DNA of 64,000 nucleotides from Actinoplanes auranticolor. Lineage in GTDB: Bacteria; Actinomycetota; Actinomycetes; Mycobacteriales; Micromonosporaceae. The stretch is taken from NCBI RefSeq assembly GCF_018332655.1, contig NZ_BOQL01000037.1:1-64000 (forward strand), given 5' to 3'. Position numbers and translations under genes: made by a program. The notes under the pieces were generated by a model, which searched no databases, was not told the origin of the DNA, and was given only the letters and a program-made list of their open reading frames with translations. This document shows positions 26,503 to 33,345 of the stretch, piece by piece. Numbering within the stretch: the stretch's first letter is position 1; the number at the start of each line of letters is the position of its first letter.

Positions 26503-27084
26503 ATGGCTTACCTGATCCCGCCGATGGAGGACGAGACACCGCCGGAGTTCATCGCCTTCGTGGCCGCGCGGCACGACATGCTGCTCGGCGAGGCGGCCCG
26601 GCTGACCGGCGGCGAGCGCTCGGCGCCGGAGCTGTGCATGCAGGTGCTGACCGACCTGGCCGGCCGGTGGCGCTGGCTGACCTGGATCAGCCGCCTCACC
26701 CGCCGCGACGCCGCGGCGCAACTCCTGGACCGTCGCCTGACCGCCCGGACCAGGCAGTGGCGCGAGGATCAGATCTACCCGGTCGAGGTCCAGGTCCTGC
26801 GCGACCACGACCAGAGCCTGCACACGGTGGCGGTCCCGTCCACCGCGACGGTGCAGTATGAGCGCCCGCCGGCGCCGGCTCACGAATCGGTCGCTCAGCA
26901 ACTCGCGGCGCTGCTGCCCTCCACGGTGCGGGCCGGCACCGGGGTCATCGCCGAGGCGGAGATCGCCTGGGTGCACGCCTACCGCCGCTACCTGTGGCGC
27001 CGCTACTGCACCGTGGGCGGCGGCATGGTCTTCCTGATCGGCGGCATGGTCCAGTTCATGTCGCAGTTCTCCGCCACTACCTGA
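26503..27084 (+). CDS. Sigma-like N-terminus with C-terminal membrane helix, unknown function
   Basis: Predicted 193-aa protein I do not recognise as a named family. Residues 14-65 (EFIAFVAARHDMLLGEAARL, then LTGGERSAPELCMQVL and LAGRWRWL) have the spacing of the N-terminal helices of SigE-type ECF sigma factors, but no region 4 DNA-binding domain follows. Instead there is a hydrophilic middle and a C-terminal hydrophobic segment (GGGMVFLIGGMVQFM, about 172-186). Start ATG 26503 is behind GGGAGG. It stands divergent from ruvC, in the zone between ruvC and yebC where accessory genes have accumulated. It may be a membrane-bound regulator; that is speculation. Confidence 0.7.
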   Translation: MAYLIPPMEDETPPEFIAFVAARHDMLLGEAARLTGGERSAPELCMQVLTDLAGRWRWLTWISRLTRRDAAAQLLDRRLTARTRQWREDQIYPVEVQVLRDHDQSLHTVAVPSTATVQYERPPAPAHESVAQQLAALLPSTVRAGTGVIAEAEIAWVHAYRRYLWRRYCTVGGGMVFLIGGMVQFMSQFSATT

Positions 27085-27278
27085 GCACCCGCAAAAGCGC
27101 CGGTGGCAATCTCTTGCTCGGTCTTCGCGTAGTAGCTGCTGTTCGCGATCAGCAGAGTCTCGGCAAGCACCGGCTCACAGACGGACAGCAGTCCGCGATC
27201 CTCGATCTCGTCCCAGCCGGGGTCAGCTTGCTTGCGCATGATGCGGGTCAGCGCGCTGGTATCGACCAGATATCTCGT
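27003..27278 (-). pseudogene. vapC: vapC toxin remnant (PIN domain), start codon lost and C-terminus missing
   Basis: Minus-strand frame reading RYLVDTSALTRIMRKQ, the unmistakable start of a VapC PIN-domain RNase, then LLSVCEPVLAETLLIANS. The codon where the initiator ATG should be is ACG at 27276-27278, and no ATG, GTG or TTG lies upstream before a stop; the next ATG is 13 codons inside and deletes the first catalytic Asp. PIN similarity ends after about 55 residues (YYAKTEQE); the remaining frame runs antisense into the neighbouring gene, so most of the domain, including later acidic residues, is gone. It follows vapB, overlapping its end. An inactive toxin beside an intact antitoxin is the simplest reading. 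Confidence 0.8.
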
Positions 27279-27529
27279 TCTTCGGCAGCGTCCAGTTGAC
27301 TGAAGTCGAAAGCACCGGCTTCATACCTCTCATTCAGGCGCGCGCGTGCGGCTCTGCGCTTTTCTCTCTCCTGCTCGACCAGGCGTCGGAGCGCCTCGTT
27401 GATCGCGGCGTTGGAGGAATGGGCAGAGAAGTGCCGTTGCGCCTCAGCGAGGAGATCGCTGTCGATCTCTTCCTCGGTGATGGGGCCGGTCGCCAGGTCG
27501 GTCAAAGCGCCCTCCTGTGGATCGGTCAC
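27248..27529 (-). CDS. vapB: VapB-type antitoxin
   Basis: Predicted 93-aa antitoxin. The core DSDLLAEAQRHF...NAAINEALRRLVEQEREKRR (quoted in part) matches the VapB ribbon-helix-helix antitoxin family, and the C-terminal tail (FDFSQLDAAEERDIW) is the acidic toxin-wrapping segment. Start is uncertain: GTG 27529 is used, but a TTG at 27505 has a better Shine-Dalgarno (AGGAGG five bases upstream) and would give 85 aa. It sits between yebC and the vapC remnant. From memory, M. tuberculosis also carries a vapBC pair (vapBC40) next to ruvC, so the site may be a recurrent landing place. Confidence 0.78.
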   Translation of the reverse strand: MTDPQEGALTDLATGPITEEEIDSDLLAEAQRHFSAHSSNAAINEALRRLVEQEREKRRAARARLNERYEAGAFDFSQLDAAEERDIWSIPAR

Positions 27530-27567
27530 TTCCAACCCCCTCACCGCACTAGTCGCTTGGACAGGCG

Positions 27568-28320
27568 TCACGCGTCAATGGCTGCCATCACTTCGTCGCT
27601 CACGTCGAGGTTCGCGTAGATGTTCTGGACGTCGTCGCAGTCCTCGAGGACGTCGATGAGTTTGAAGCACTTGCGGGCCGCTTCCTCGTCCACCGGGACC
27701 GTCATGGTCGGGACCAGCGAGGATTCCGCCGAGTCGTACTCGATGCCGGCGTCCTGCAGCGCCGTGCGGACCGCGACCAGGTCGGTCGGCTCGCTGACCA
27801 CCTCGAACGAGTCGCCCAGGTCGTTGATCTCCTCGGCGCCGGCGTCCAGCACCGCCATCATGAGGTCGTCCTCGGACAGGCCGGCCTTCGGGACGATGAT
27901 CACGCCCTTGCGGTTGAACAGGTACGACACGCTGCCGGCGTCGGCGAAGGTGCCGCCGTTGCGGGTCAGCGCCGTCCGGACCTCGGTGGCCGCGCGGTTG
28001 CGGTTGTCGGTCAGGCACTCGATGAGCAGCGCCACGCCGTTGGGGCCGTAACCCTCGTACATGATGGTCTGCCAGTCGGCGCCGCCGGCCTCCAGGCCGG
28101 AGCCGCGCTTGACCGCGTTGTCGATGTTGTTGTTCGGGACCGAGCTCTTCTTGGCCTTCTGGATGGCGTCGTAGAGCGTCGGGTTGCCGGCCGGGTCACC
28201 ACCGCCGGTGCGGGCCGCGACCTCGATGTTCTTGATCAGCTTGGCGAACATCTTGCCGCGCTTGGCGTCGATGACAGCTTTCTTGTGCTTCGTCGTCGCC
28301 CATTTGGAGTGGCCGGACAT
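27568..28320 (-). CDS. YebC/PmpR-family regulator or translation factor
   Basis: Predicted 250-aa protein of the YebC family: MSGHSKWATTKHKKAVIDAKRGK is the invariant N-terminus (in part MSGHSKWATTKHKKA), NNNIDNAVKRG and YEGYGPNGVALLIE are central signatures. Three-domain family; members have been described both as DNA-binding regulators and, more recently, as factors relieving ribosome stalling. It lies downstream of pdxT, as in other actinobacteria, with only the accessory block separating it from ruvC. Start ATG gives the standard length. Confidence 0.94.
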   Translation of the reverse strand: MSGHSKWATTKHKKAVIDAKRGKMFAKLIKNIEVAARTGGGDPAGNPTLYDAIQKAKKSSVPNNNIDNAVKRGSGLEAGGADWQTIMYEGYGPNGVALLIECLTDNRNRAATEVRTALTRNGGTFADAGSVSYLFNRKGVIIVPKAGLSEDDLMMAVLDAGAEEINDLGDSFEVVSEPTDLVAVRTALQDAGIEYDSAESSLVPTMTVPVDEEAARKCFKLIDVLEDCDDVQNIYANLDVSDEVMAAIDA

Positions 28321-28391
28321 GCAAAACCTCCGTGTTTACCGTGCGTCTTCGGCCTGCCCTTCCAACCGCCCGGCCGCCGTCCTGCAACGGA

Positions 28392-28985
28392 CTATGACTG
28401 ACGAACGATCTCGACGAAGTACCGGTGGACGCGGAGGTCGCCGGTGAGCTCCGGGTGGAAAGCCGTGGCGAGCAGGTTCCCCTGCCGAACGGCGACAATC
28501 CTACCGGCGGCGGGCCCGGACGTGACGCGGCCCAGCACGCTGACTTCCGGGCCGACCTGCTCGACCCAGGGAGCGCGGATGAAAACGGCGTGGAAGTCGT
28601 CACCGGGAATGTCGTCGATGGCCACGCCGGCCTCGAACGAGTCGACCTGCCGCCCGAACGCGTTGCGCCGCACTGTCATGTCGATCCCGGCGAAGGACTC
28701 CTGGTCGGGGCGCCCGTCCAGCACGGTCGTGGCCAGCATGATCATGCCGGCGCAGGAGCCGTAGACGGGCATCCCGCCGGCGATCCGCTTCCGGATCGGC
28801 TCGAGCAGCCCGAACGTGATGGCCAGGTTGCTCATGGTAGTGGACTCGCCGCCGGGGATCACCAGGGCGTCGACCTGGTCGAGCTCCTCCGGGCGGCGGA
28901 CCGGCCGGGCGAGGACGTCGCTCTCGGCCAGGGCGGACAGGTGTTCCCGCACGTCGCCCTGCAGGGCGAGCACTCCGATGTTCAT
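28392..28985 (-). CDS. pdxT: Pyridoxal 5'-phosphate synthase glutaminase subunit PdxT
   Basis: Predicted 197-aa class I glutaminase that supplies ammonia to PdxS for vitamin B6 synthesis. Nucleophile Cys78 lies in YGSCAGMI; His177 and Glu179 in FHPELTGD complete the triad. MNIGVLALQGDVREH is the canonical N-terminus. It is the second gene of the pdxS-pdxT pair, 155 bp after pdxS, with a hairpin and dispersed repeat in the gap that may adjust subunit ratio. PdxST form a 12+12 complex in characterised bacteria. Confidence 0.95.
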   Translation of the reverse strand: MNIGVLALQGDVREHLSALAESDVLARPVRRPEELDQVDALVIPGGESTTMSNLAITFGLLEPIRKRIAGGMPVYGSCAGMIMLATTVLDGRPDQESFAGIDMTVRRNAFGRQVDSFEAGVAIDDIPGDDFHAVFIRAPWVEQVGPEVSVLGRVTSGPAAGRIVAVRQGNLLATAFHPELTGDLRVHRYFVEIVRQS

Positions 28986-29024
28986 CGAACCCTTCTTAGA
29001 TTTTCGCCACTCACGCAGAAGGAA

Positions 29025-29073
29025 GGGCGCAGGGTCCTGTTCTGGAGCGACAGCTCCTCGGGGCCCTGCGCCC
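29025..29073 (-). terminator. Two-tier hairpin in the pdxS-pdxT gap
   Basis: Outer arms 29025-29037 (GGGCGCAGGGTCC) and 29061-29073 pair over 13 bp with one G-U. An inner GGAGC/GCTCC stem (29044-29048, 29053-29057) closes a GACA loop. It lies 68 bases beyond the pdxS stop and 40 before pdxT. It may be a partial terminator or an RNase-protection element; no U-tract follows. Confidence 0.5.
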
Positions 29074-29080
29074 GGCCTCG

Positions 29081-29118
29081 GCGTGAGCGACGGTCAGCAC
29101 CATGCAACCAGGCACGAC
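29081..29118 (-). repeat. Dispersed intergenic repeat, copy A
   Basis: Bases 29086-29118 are identical over 33 nt to the reverse complement of 49997-50029, and the match continues to 29081 with one mismatch. A degenerate third copy is at 30199-30240. All three copies lie between genes. See the findings. Confidence 0.85.
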
Positions 29119-29140
29119 ATCTGGATTTTGAAGTTGAGGC

Positions 29141-30046
29141 CTACCAGCCCCGCTCGGCGAGCCGGTGCGGCTGCGGGATCTCCTCGACGTTGATGCCGAC
29201 CATGGCCTCACCCAGCCCGCGCGACACCTTGGCGATCACGTCGGGGTCGTCGTGGAAGGTGACGGCCTTGACGATCGCGGCGGCCCGCTGGGCGGGGTTG
29301 CCGGACTTGAAGATGCCGGAGCCGACGAACACGCCCTCGGCGCCGAGCTGCATCATCATCGCCGCGTCGGCCGGGGTGGCGATGCCACCCGCAGTGAACA
29401 TGACCACCGGCAGCTTGCCGGCCGCGGCGACCTCCTTGACCAGGTCGTACGGCGCCTGCAGCTCCTTGGCCGCGACGAACAGCTCGTCCTCGGCCAGCGA
29501 GGTCAGCCGGCGGATCTCCCCGCGGATGGTACGCATGTGCGTGGTGGCGTTCGAGACGTCGCCGGTGCCGGCCTCACCCTTGGAGCGGATCATGGCCGCC
29601 CCCTCGGTGATCCGGCGCAACGCCTCACCGAGATTGGTGGCGCCGCAGACGAACGGCACGGTGAAAGCCCACTTGTCGATGTGGTTGGCATAGTCGGCCG
29701 GCGTCAGCACCTCGGACTCGTCGACATAGTCGACCCCGAGCGACTGCAGCACCTGCGCCTCGACGAAATGCCCGATCCGCGCCTTGGCCATGACCGGGAT
29801 GGAGACGGCGCTGATGATCCCGTCGATCATGTCAGGATCACTCATCCGCGAAACGCCACCCTGGGCCCGGATATCGGCCGGCACCCGCTCGAGCGCCATG
29901 ACCGCAACCGCGCCGGCATCCTCAGCGATCTTGGCCTGCTCCGGCGTGACCACATCCATGATCACACCACCCTTGAGCATCTCGGCCATCCCCCGCTTCA
30001 CGCGAGCGGTGCCGGTGACGGAAGTGGGGCTCTCAGAGCTGGACAC
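29141..30046 (-). CDS. pdxS: Pyridoxal 5'-phosphate synthase subunit PdxS
   Basis: Predicted 301-aa synthase that builds PLP from ribose 5-phosphate, glyceraldehyde 3-phosphate and ammonia. The (beta-alpha)8 barrel shows GGVIMDVVTPEQA (Asp31), the Schiff-base Lys88 in PVMAKARIGH, and the phosphate site MFTAGGIATPADAA. Length is typical. The GTG start follows AAGGAG by eight bases. It leads the pdxS-pdxT-yebC unit, transcribed away from the repeat island at 30.1-31.2 kb, so its promoter lies at the island edge. Confidence 0.96.
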   Translation of the reverse strand: MSSSESPTSVTGTARVKRGMAEMLKGGVIMDVVTPEQAKIAEDAGAVAVMALERVPADIRAQGGVSRMSDPDMIDGIISAVSIPVMAKARIGHFVEAQVLQSLGVDYVDESEVLTPADYANHIDKWAFTVPFVCGATNLGEALRRITEGAAMIRSKGEAGTGDVSNATTHMRTIRGEIRRLTSLAEDELFVAAKELQAPYDLVKEVAAAGKLPVVMFTAGGIATPADAAMMMQLGAEGVFVGSGIFKSGNPAQRAAAIVKAVTFHDDPDVIAKVSRGLGEAMVGINVEEIPQPHRLAERGW

Positions 30047-30198
30047 AGCGAAGACTCCTTAAGAGGTGTGATCTGAGCGGAATTTTACGGCGGGTGGGGG
30101 GTGCCGCCGATGGCCAATCAACCCCAAGGTGGCCTGCTCGGGGGTGGCTTGGGAGATCCGTACCTCAAGATCAAAGTTCAAGTTCAAGTTCAAGGTCA

Positions 30199-30240
30199 TG
30201 TCGTGCGTGGGTGAGGGGTGGTGACCGTCGCTCCCGCCGA
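30199..30240 (+). repeat. Dispersed intergenic repeat, degenerate copy B
   Basis: TGTCGTGC at the start and GACCGTCGCTCCCGCCGA at the end are shared exactly with copy C near 49995-50036, with mismatches between. The preceding TTCAAG and CATG also resemble the flank of copy A. Confidence 0.7.
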
Positions 30241-30359
30241 GAGCGGTCGCTGCGCTCCCTGCCTTGTGCGGGACCACTCGCCCTTGCCCGCGCGGCGGGC
30301 ACCCCCCGGCTACGCCTCCACCCACCCGCCGCTGCGCGGCGCGGCGCATTACGCGCCGC

Positions 30360-30915
30360 CCTGCGGCGCGGTCACCTCGGCCCGACACGACCCGGCCCGA
30401 CACCGCCCGGGGCGACCCGACGCGGCCCGGCTCTACCCGACGCGGCCCGACGCGGCCCGGCGCGGTCTGGCGCGGCTCCACCGGACGCGGCGCGGCGCGA
30501 CCCGACGCAACCCGGCGCGACGCCACCCGGCCCGGCGCGACCAGGCCCGGCGCGACCAGGCGCGACCCTGCCCAGCGCGGCGCGACGCAGCCCGGCGCGA
30601 CCGGCGCGACCCGGCGCGACCCGGCCCAACGCGGCGCAACGCAGCCCGGCGCGACCAGGCCCGGCGCGACCAGGCCCGGCGCGACCAGGCGCGACCCTGC
30701 CCAGCGCGGCGCGACGCAGCCCGGCGCGACCCGGCGCGACCCGGCCCAACGCGGCGCAACGCAGCCCGGCGCGACCAGGCGCGGCGCAACCGACTCGGCA
30801 CGATCCGGCGCGGCGCGGCGCGGCGCGGCCCGGCCCGACCCAGCGCGGCGCGGCGCGGCGCGGCGCGGCGCAACCGACTCGGCCCGATCCGGCGCGGCCC
30901 GATCCGGCCAAGCGC
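30360..30915. repeat. Extreme GC low-complexity array (GGCGCGACC words) with 129-bp tandem duplication
   Basis: Over roughly 550 bp the + strand is composed of words such as GGCGCGACCC, GGCGCGACCAGG and GGCGCAACGCAGCCC. A unit of about 129 bp is duplicated in tandem: the landmark GCGACCCTGCCCAGCGCGG starts at 30562 and again at 30691. The right end degenerates into GGCGC runs. Composition is far above the genome average and strand-asymmetric (few T on the + strand). Confidence 0.85.
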
Positions 30916-30922
30916 GACCGGG

Positions 30923-30972
30923 AGATCTTGGTAAGAAACGGTCGCTATAGGGACCGTACTTTTCCAAGATCT
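30923..30972. repeat. Nested inverted repeat at the end of the array
   Basis: AGATCTTGG (30923-30931) pairs with CCAAGATCT (30964-30972), and inside it ACGGTC (30938-30943) pairs with GACCGT (30952-30957). The sequence is clearly less GC-rich than its surroundings. It could fold as a cruciform or RNA double hairpin and marks the boundary of the array. Confidence 0.65.
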
Positions 30973-31000
30973 ACTCACTGATCCCCATATGAAGATCCAC

Positions 31001-31030
31001 TGGGCTGGGCTGGGCTGGGCTGGGCTGGGC
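31001..31030 (+). repeat. (TGGGC)6 microsatellite
   Basis: Six perfect tandem copies of TGGGC, followed by decaying AAGGC words. A pentanucleotide run of this kind is prone to length variation by slippage. Confidence 0.9.
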
Positions 31031-31136
31031 AAGGCAAGGCGAGGCCCGGCCGAGGAGGGCCGCGCCGAGCCCGGCGGAGAAGGACCAGGCCCGGCGGAGA
31101 AGGACCGCGCCGAGCAGGACCGGTCCGGGTCGGCCG

Positions 31137-31156
31137 GGCAGGCAGGCAGGCAGGCA
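31137..31156 (+). repeat. (GGCA)5 microsatellite
   Basis: Five perfect tandem copies of GGCA in the same gene-free interval, 107 bp after the pentanucleotide run. Confidence 0.9.
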
Positions 31157-31220
31157 CATTGCAGGCTGGCGCAGGTGGTCGGCGCAAGCGGTTGTCGTGC
31201 TACCTGCCGTGGGCATGCGA

Positions 31221-31245
31221 AAGGGCCGCCCATCGGGCGGCCCTT
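31221..31245 (-). terminator. Terminator of the pgsA-to-fliQ transcription unit
   Basis: AAGGGCCGCCC at 31221-31231 and its reverse complement at 31235-31245 form an 11-bp perfect stem with a 3-base loop, 17 bases beyond the fliQ-like stop. On the minus strand the stem is followed by TTTCGC-type sequence only, so the U-tract is short. Confidence 0.65.
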
Positions 31246-31261
31246 CGTCGTGCGGGGAGAT

Positions 31262-31531
31262 TCAGCCGACCAGCGTCGGGATCTTCTCGAACAGCTGCGT
31301 CGTGAAGGTGACCATCTCGTGCAACATCCAGTTCCCCGAGAACAAGATCGCCGCACCCACACCCACCGCCTTCGGGACGAACGACAGCGTCGCCTCCTGG
31401 ATCTGGGTCACCGACTGGAACAACGAGATCGCAAAACCGATCAGCAACGCCGTCAACAGCACCGGCGCGCACATCTTCGCGGCGATGGTCATGGCCTGCA
31501 GCCCCAGCTCAACGATCTGCGTGTCCGTCAT
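31262..31531 (-). CDS. fliQ: FliQ-like flagellar export apparatus protein
   Basis: Predicted 89-aa protein with two transmembrane helices, the exact length and pattern of FliQ: the N-terminal MTDTQIVELGLQAM, then APVLLTALLIGFAISLFQ, the invariant-like TQIQEATLSFVPK, and a second helix ending GNWMLHEMV. FliQ is a component of the membrane export gate of the flagellar type III secretion system, with FliP and FliR. ATG 31531 is behind AAGGGG; the longer frame to 31585 is not family-like. No other flagellar gene is in the window: it follows pgsA-patA-pimA and a membrane protein gene. It may be an orphan or second copy in a motile actinomycete. Confidence 0.85.
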   Translation of the reverse strand: MTDTQIVELGLQAMTIAAKMCAPVLLTALLIGFAISLFQSVTQIQEATLSFVPKAVGVGAAILFSGNWMLHEMVTFTTQLFEKIPTLVG

Positions 31532-31616
31532 GCCATCCCCTTCGGGCCCCCGCAGAAGCCGGGGAGCGCAGAATGGGCGCACCACGGTTGCCGTTCGGTT
31601 CAGGCGTCCGGAAACC

Positions 31617-32153
31617 TCAAGTCGAGACCGGGACCGGTGGTTCGGGCGCCGGGCGCTGGGTCACCGTCAGTGGCTCCGGGAAGATCGGCTCGACGATCTC
31701 GAAGTAGCGGGGGCGTTCGTAGTGCCGGGCCATCCTCAGCAGCCGCACCAGCGGACGCCGGCGGGCGGTCAGGGCGTCGCGGACCAGGTCGGTGTGCACC
31801 TGACGGGCCAGGACCACCCGGCGGCTGGTCGCCACCAGGGTGCGGGTCGCGGCGTCCGTGCCGGTCAGCCGGACTGCCTGCAACTGGCGGGTCAGGTCGT
31901 TCTCCGCCGCCTCGCGCTCGTCGGGCTCCGCGTCCAGGGCCAGGCGCGCCGCTGCGTACAGCTCGATGAACTCCGTGTTCTCCGCTACCACCGCTGCGGC
32001 GGCCGCGCGGCGCAGCAGGTGGGCGTCCAGGGCCCGGCCGGCGGAGGCGGCGCGGACGTGTACGCGCTCCACCCGGTGGGCCGTCCAGGCCAGGTACGCC
32101 GACAGCACAGCCGCCACCGCAAGCGCACCCATGACCCACCACATGCGGGGCAT
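31617..32153 (-). CDS. Conserved membrane-anchored protein downstream of pimA
   Basis: Predicted 178-aa protein with one N-terminal helix (MWWVMGALAVAAVLSAYLAW, about 4-23) and a long, largely alpha-helical, Ala/Arg-rich cytoplasmic or extracytoplasmic part probably forming a coiled coil (about 30-145). A Pro-rich end follows. ATG 32153 places the helix at the N-terminus; the reading frame is open for 38 more codons but these are unlike a protein. It begins 25 bases after pimA. Mycobacteria have a similar membrane protein gene beside pimA, so it may act in phosphatidylinositol mannoside assembly. No enzyme motif is visible. Confidence 0.75.
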   Translation of the reverse strand: MPRMWWVMGALAVAAVLSAYLAWTAHRVERVHVRAASAGRALDAHLLRRAAAAAVVAENTEFIELYAAARLALDAEPDEREAAENDLTRQLQAVRLTGTDAATRTLVATSRRVVLARQVHTDLVRDALTARRRPLVRLLRMARHYERPRYFEIVEPIFPEPLTVTQRPAPEPPVPVST

Positions 32154-32178
32154 CGTAGTGCCGTTTTGTGTCGGAGAG

Positions 32179-33333
32179 TTACGTCCCGGACCGTGGTTCG
32201 GCCCACTCTTCGTCGAAAACGCGACCGTCCGTAGCCTCGATCGCCGTCGCGTATACCTCGAGTACACGGTTGGCTACGCTGGGCCAGTCGAAGGTCTTCA
32301 CCACTTCGCGGGCGCACTCGGCCAGCATGGCCCGGCGTTGCGGGTCGTCCAGCAGTTCCGCCAGCACCGCCGTCAATGCCCCGGTGTCGCCGGTCGGGAA
32401 GAGCGCCCCGGCCCGGCCGCCGTCGAGCACCCGGCGGAACGCGTCGAGGTCACTGGCCGCGATCGTCGCGCCGGCCGCCATCGCCTCGGTGAGGATCATG
32501 CCGAAGGACTCGCCGCCCGTGTTCGGGGCCACGTAGACGTCCACGCTGCGCAGCATCCGGGCCTTGTCGGCCTCGCTGACCAGCCCCAGGAACTCCACCC
32601 TGGGGTGCAGGTCGGGCGGGATCCCGTCGTACAGGTCGCCGCGGTCGCCGGGGCCGGCCACCAGCAGGCGCAGGCCGGGCCGTTGCCGGGCGAGCGTGAC
32701 GAACGCCGTACGCAGCAGCTCGAAGCCCTTGCGCGACTCGGTGAAGCGGCCCAGGAAGCCCAGCGTGCCGTCCTCGCCCGGCCAGCCCGGCAGGGGCTGC
32801 GCGGTGGCGAACTTGGCCACCGCGACCCCGTTGGGGATCTCCACCGCGCCGCCGCCGATGTGCTCGACCTGCACCTTGCGGGCCAGCTCACTGACCGCGA
32901 TGCGGGCGGTGATCTTCTCGACCACCGGCTGGAGGAAGCCCTGGGCCGCGGCCAGCGCGCGGGACCGGACCATCGCGGTGTGGAAGGTCGCCACGACCGG
33001 TCCGCGCGCAGAGAGAACCGCCAGCAGCGACAGGCTCAGCGTGAGCGGCTCGTGCACGTGCAGCACGTCGAACTGGCCGCGGGCCAGCCAGCGGCGGACC
33101 CGCGCGGTCGACACCGGGCCGAAGGCGATCCGGGCCACCGACCCGTTGTACGGCAGCGGCATCGCCCGCCCCGCCGCCACCACGTACGGCGGCAGCTCCG
33201 CGTCCTCGTCCGCCGGCGCCAGCACGCTGACCTCGTGGCCGAGCGTGATCAGCGCCTCGGCGAGGTCGACGATGTGGTTCTGCACGCCGCCCGGCACGTC
33301 GAACGAGTACGGCGAGACGATGCCGATCCGCAC
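32179..33333 (-). CDS. pimA: Phosphatidyl-myo-inositol mannosyltransferase PimA
   Basis: Predicted 384-aa GT4-family glycosyltransferase that transfers mannose from GDP-mannose to phosphatidylinositol at the cytoplasmic membrane face. Signatures are MRIGIVSPYSFDVPGGVQNH at the N-terminus (glycine-rich acceptor loop GGV), FHTAMVRSR, PNGVAVAKF, FLGRFTESRKGFE and the C-terminal E-x7-E motif in GGESFGMILTEAMAAG. Position directly after patA and pgsA supports PimA rather than another GT4. The start is 12 bases after the patA stop. Confidence 0.94.
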   Translation of the reverse strand: MRIGIVSPYSFDVPGGVQNHIVDLAEALITLGHEVSVLAPADEDAELPPYVVAAGRAMPLPYNGSVARIAFGPVSTARVRRWLARGQFDVLHVHEPLTLSLSLLAVLSARGPVVATFHTAMVRSRALAAAQGFLQPVVEKITARIAVSELARKVQVEHIGGGAVEIPNGVAVAKFATAQPLPGWPGEDGTLGFLGRFTESRKGFELLRTAFVTLARQRPGLRLLVAGPGDRGDLYDGIPPDLHPRVEFLGLVSEADKARMLRSVDVYVAPNTGGESFGMILTEAMAAGATIAASDLDAFRRVLDGGRAGALFPTGDTGALTAVLAELLDDPQRRAMLAECAREVVKTFDWPSVANRVLEVYATAIEATDGRVFDEEWAEPRSGT

Positions 33334-33345
33334 GCTGCCCCGCCC

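Larger units (their letters stand above)
30047..31261. other. Gene-free interval between pdxS and the fliQ-like gene
   Basis: About 1.2 kb without a credible gene. It contains in order: the pdxS promoter region, the degenerate dispersed repeat (30199-30240), an extreme GC array (30360-30915), a nested inverted repeat (30923-30972), short tandem repeats (31001-31030, 31137-31156) and a terminator hairpin (31221-31245). Long open frames exist on both strands and in most frames across the array, but only because the repeated words lack stop codons. Confidence 0.75.

Noticed and set aside
30360..30915. Possible CRISPR array
   Set aside because: Repeats are not regularly spaced, there are no unique spacers of constant length, and no cas gene is present. 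The pattern is a low-complexity tandem array.
30059..30981. Overlapping long frames on both strands in the GC array, resembling Arg/Ala/Pro-rich repeat proteins
   Set aside because: The repeated words contain no stop in most frames, so openness is uninformative. No ribosome binding site and no consistent codon bias.
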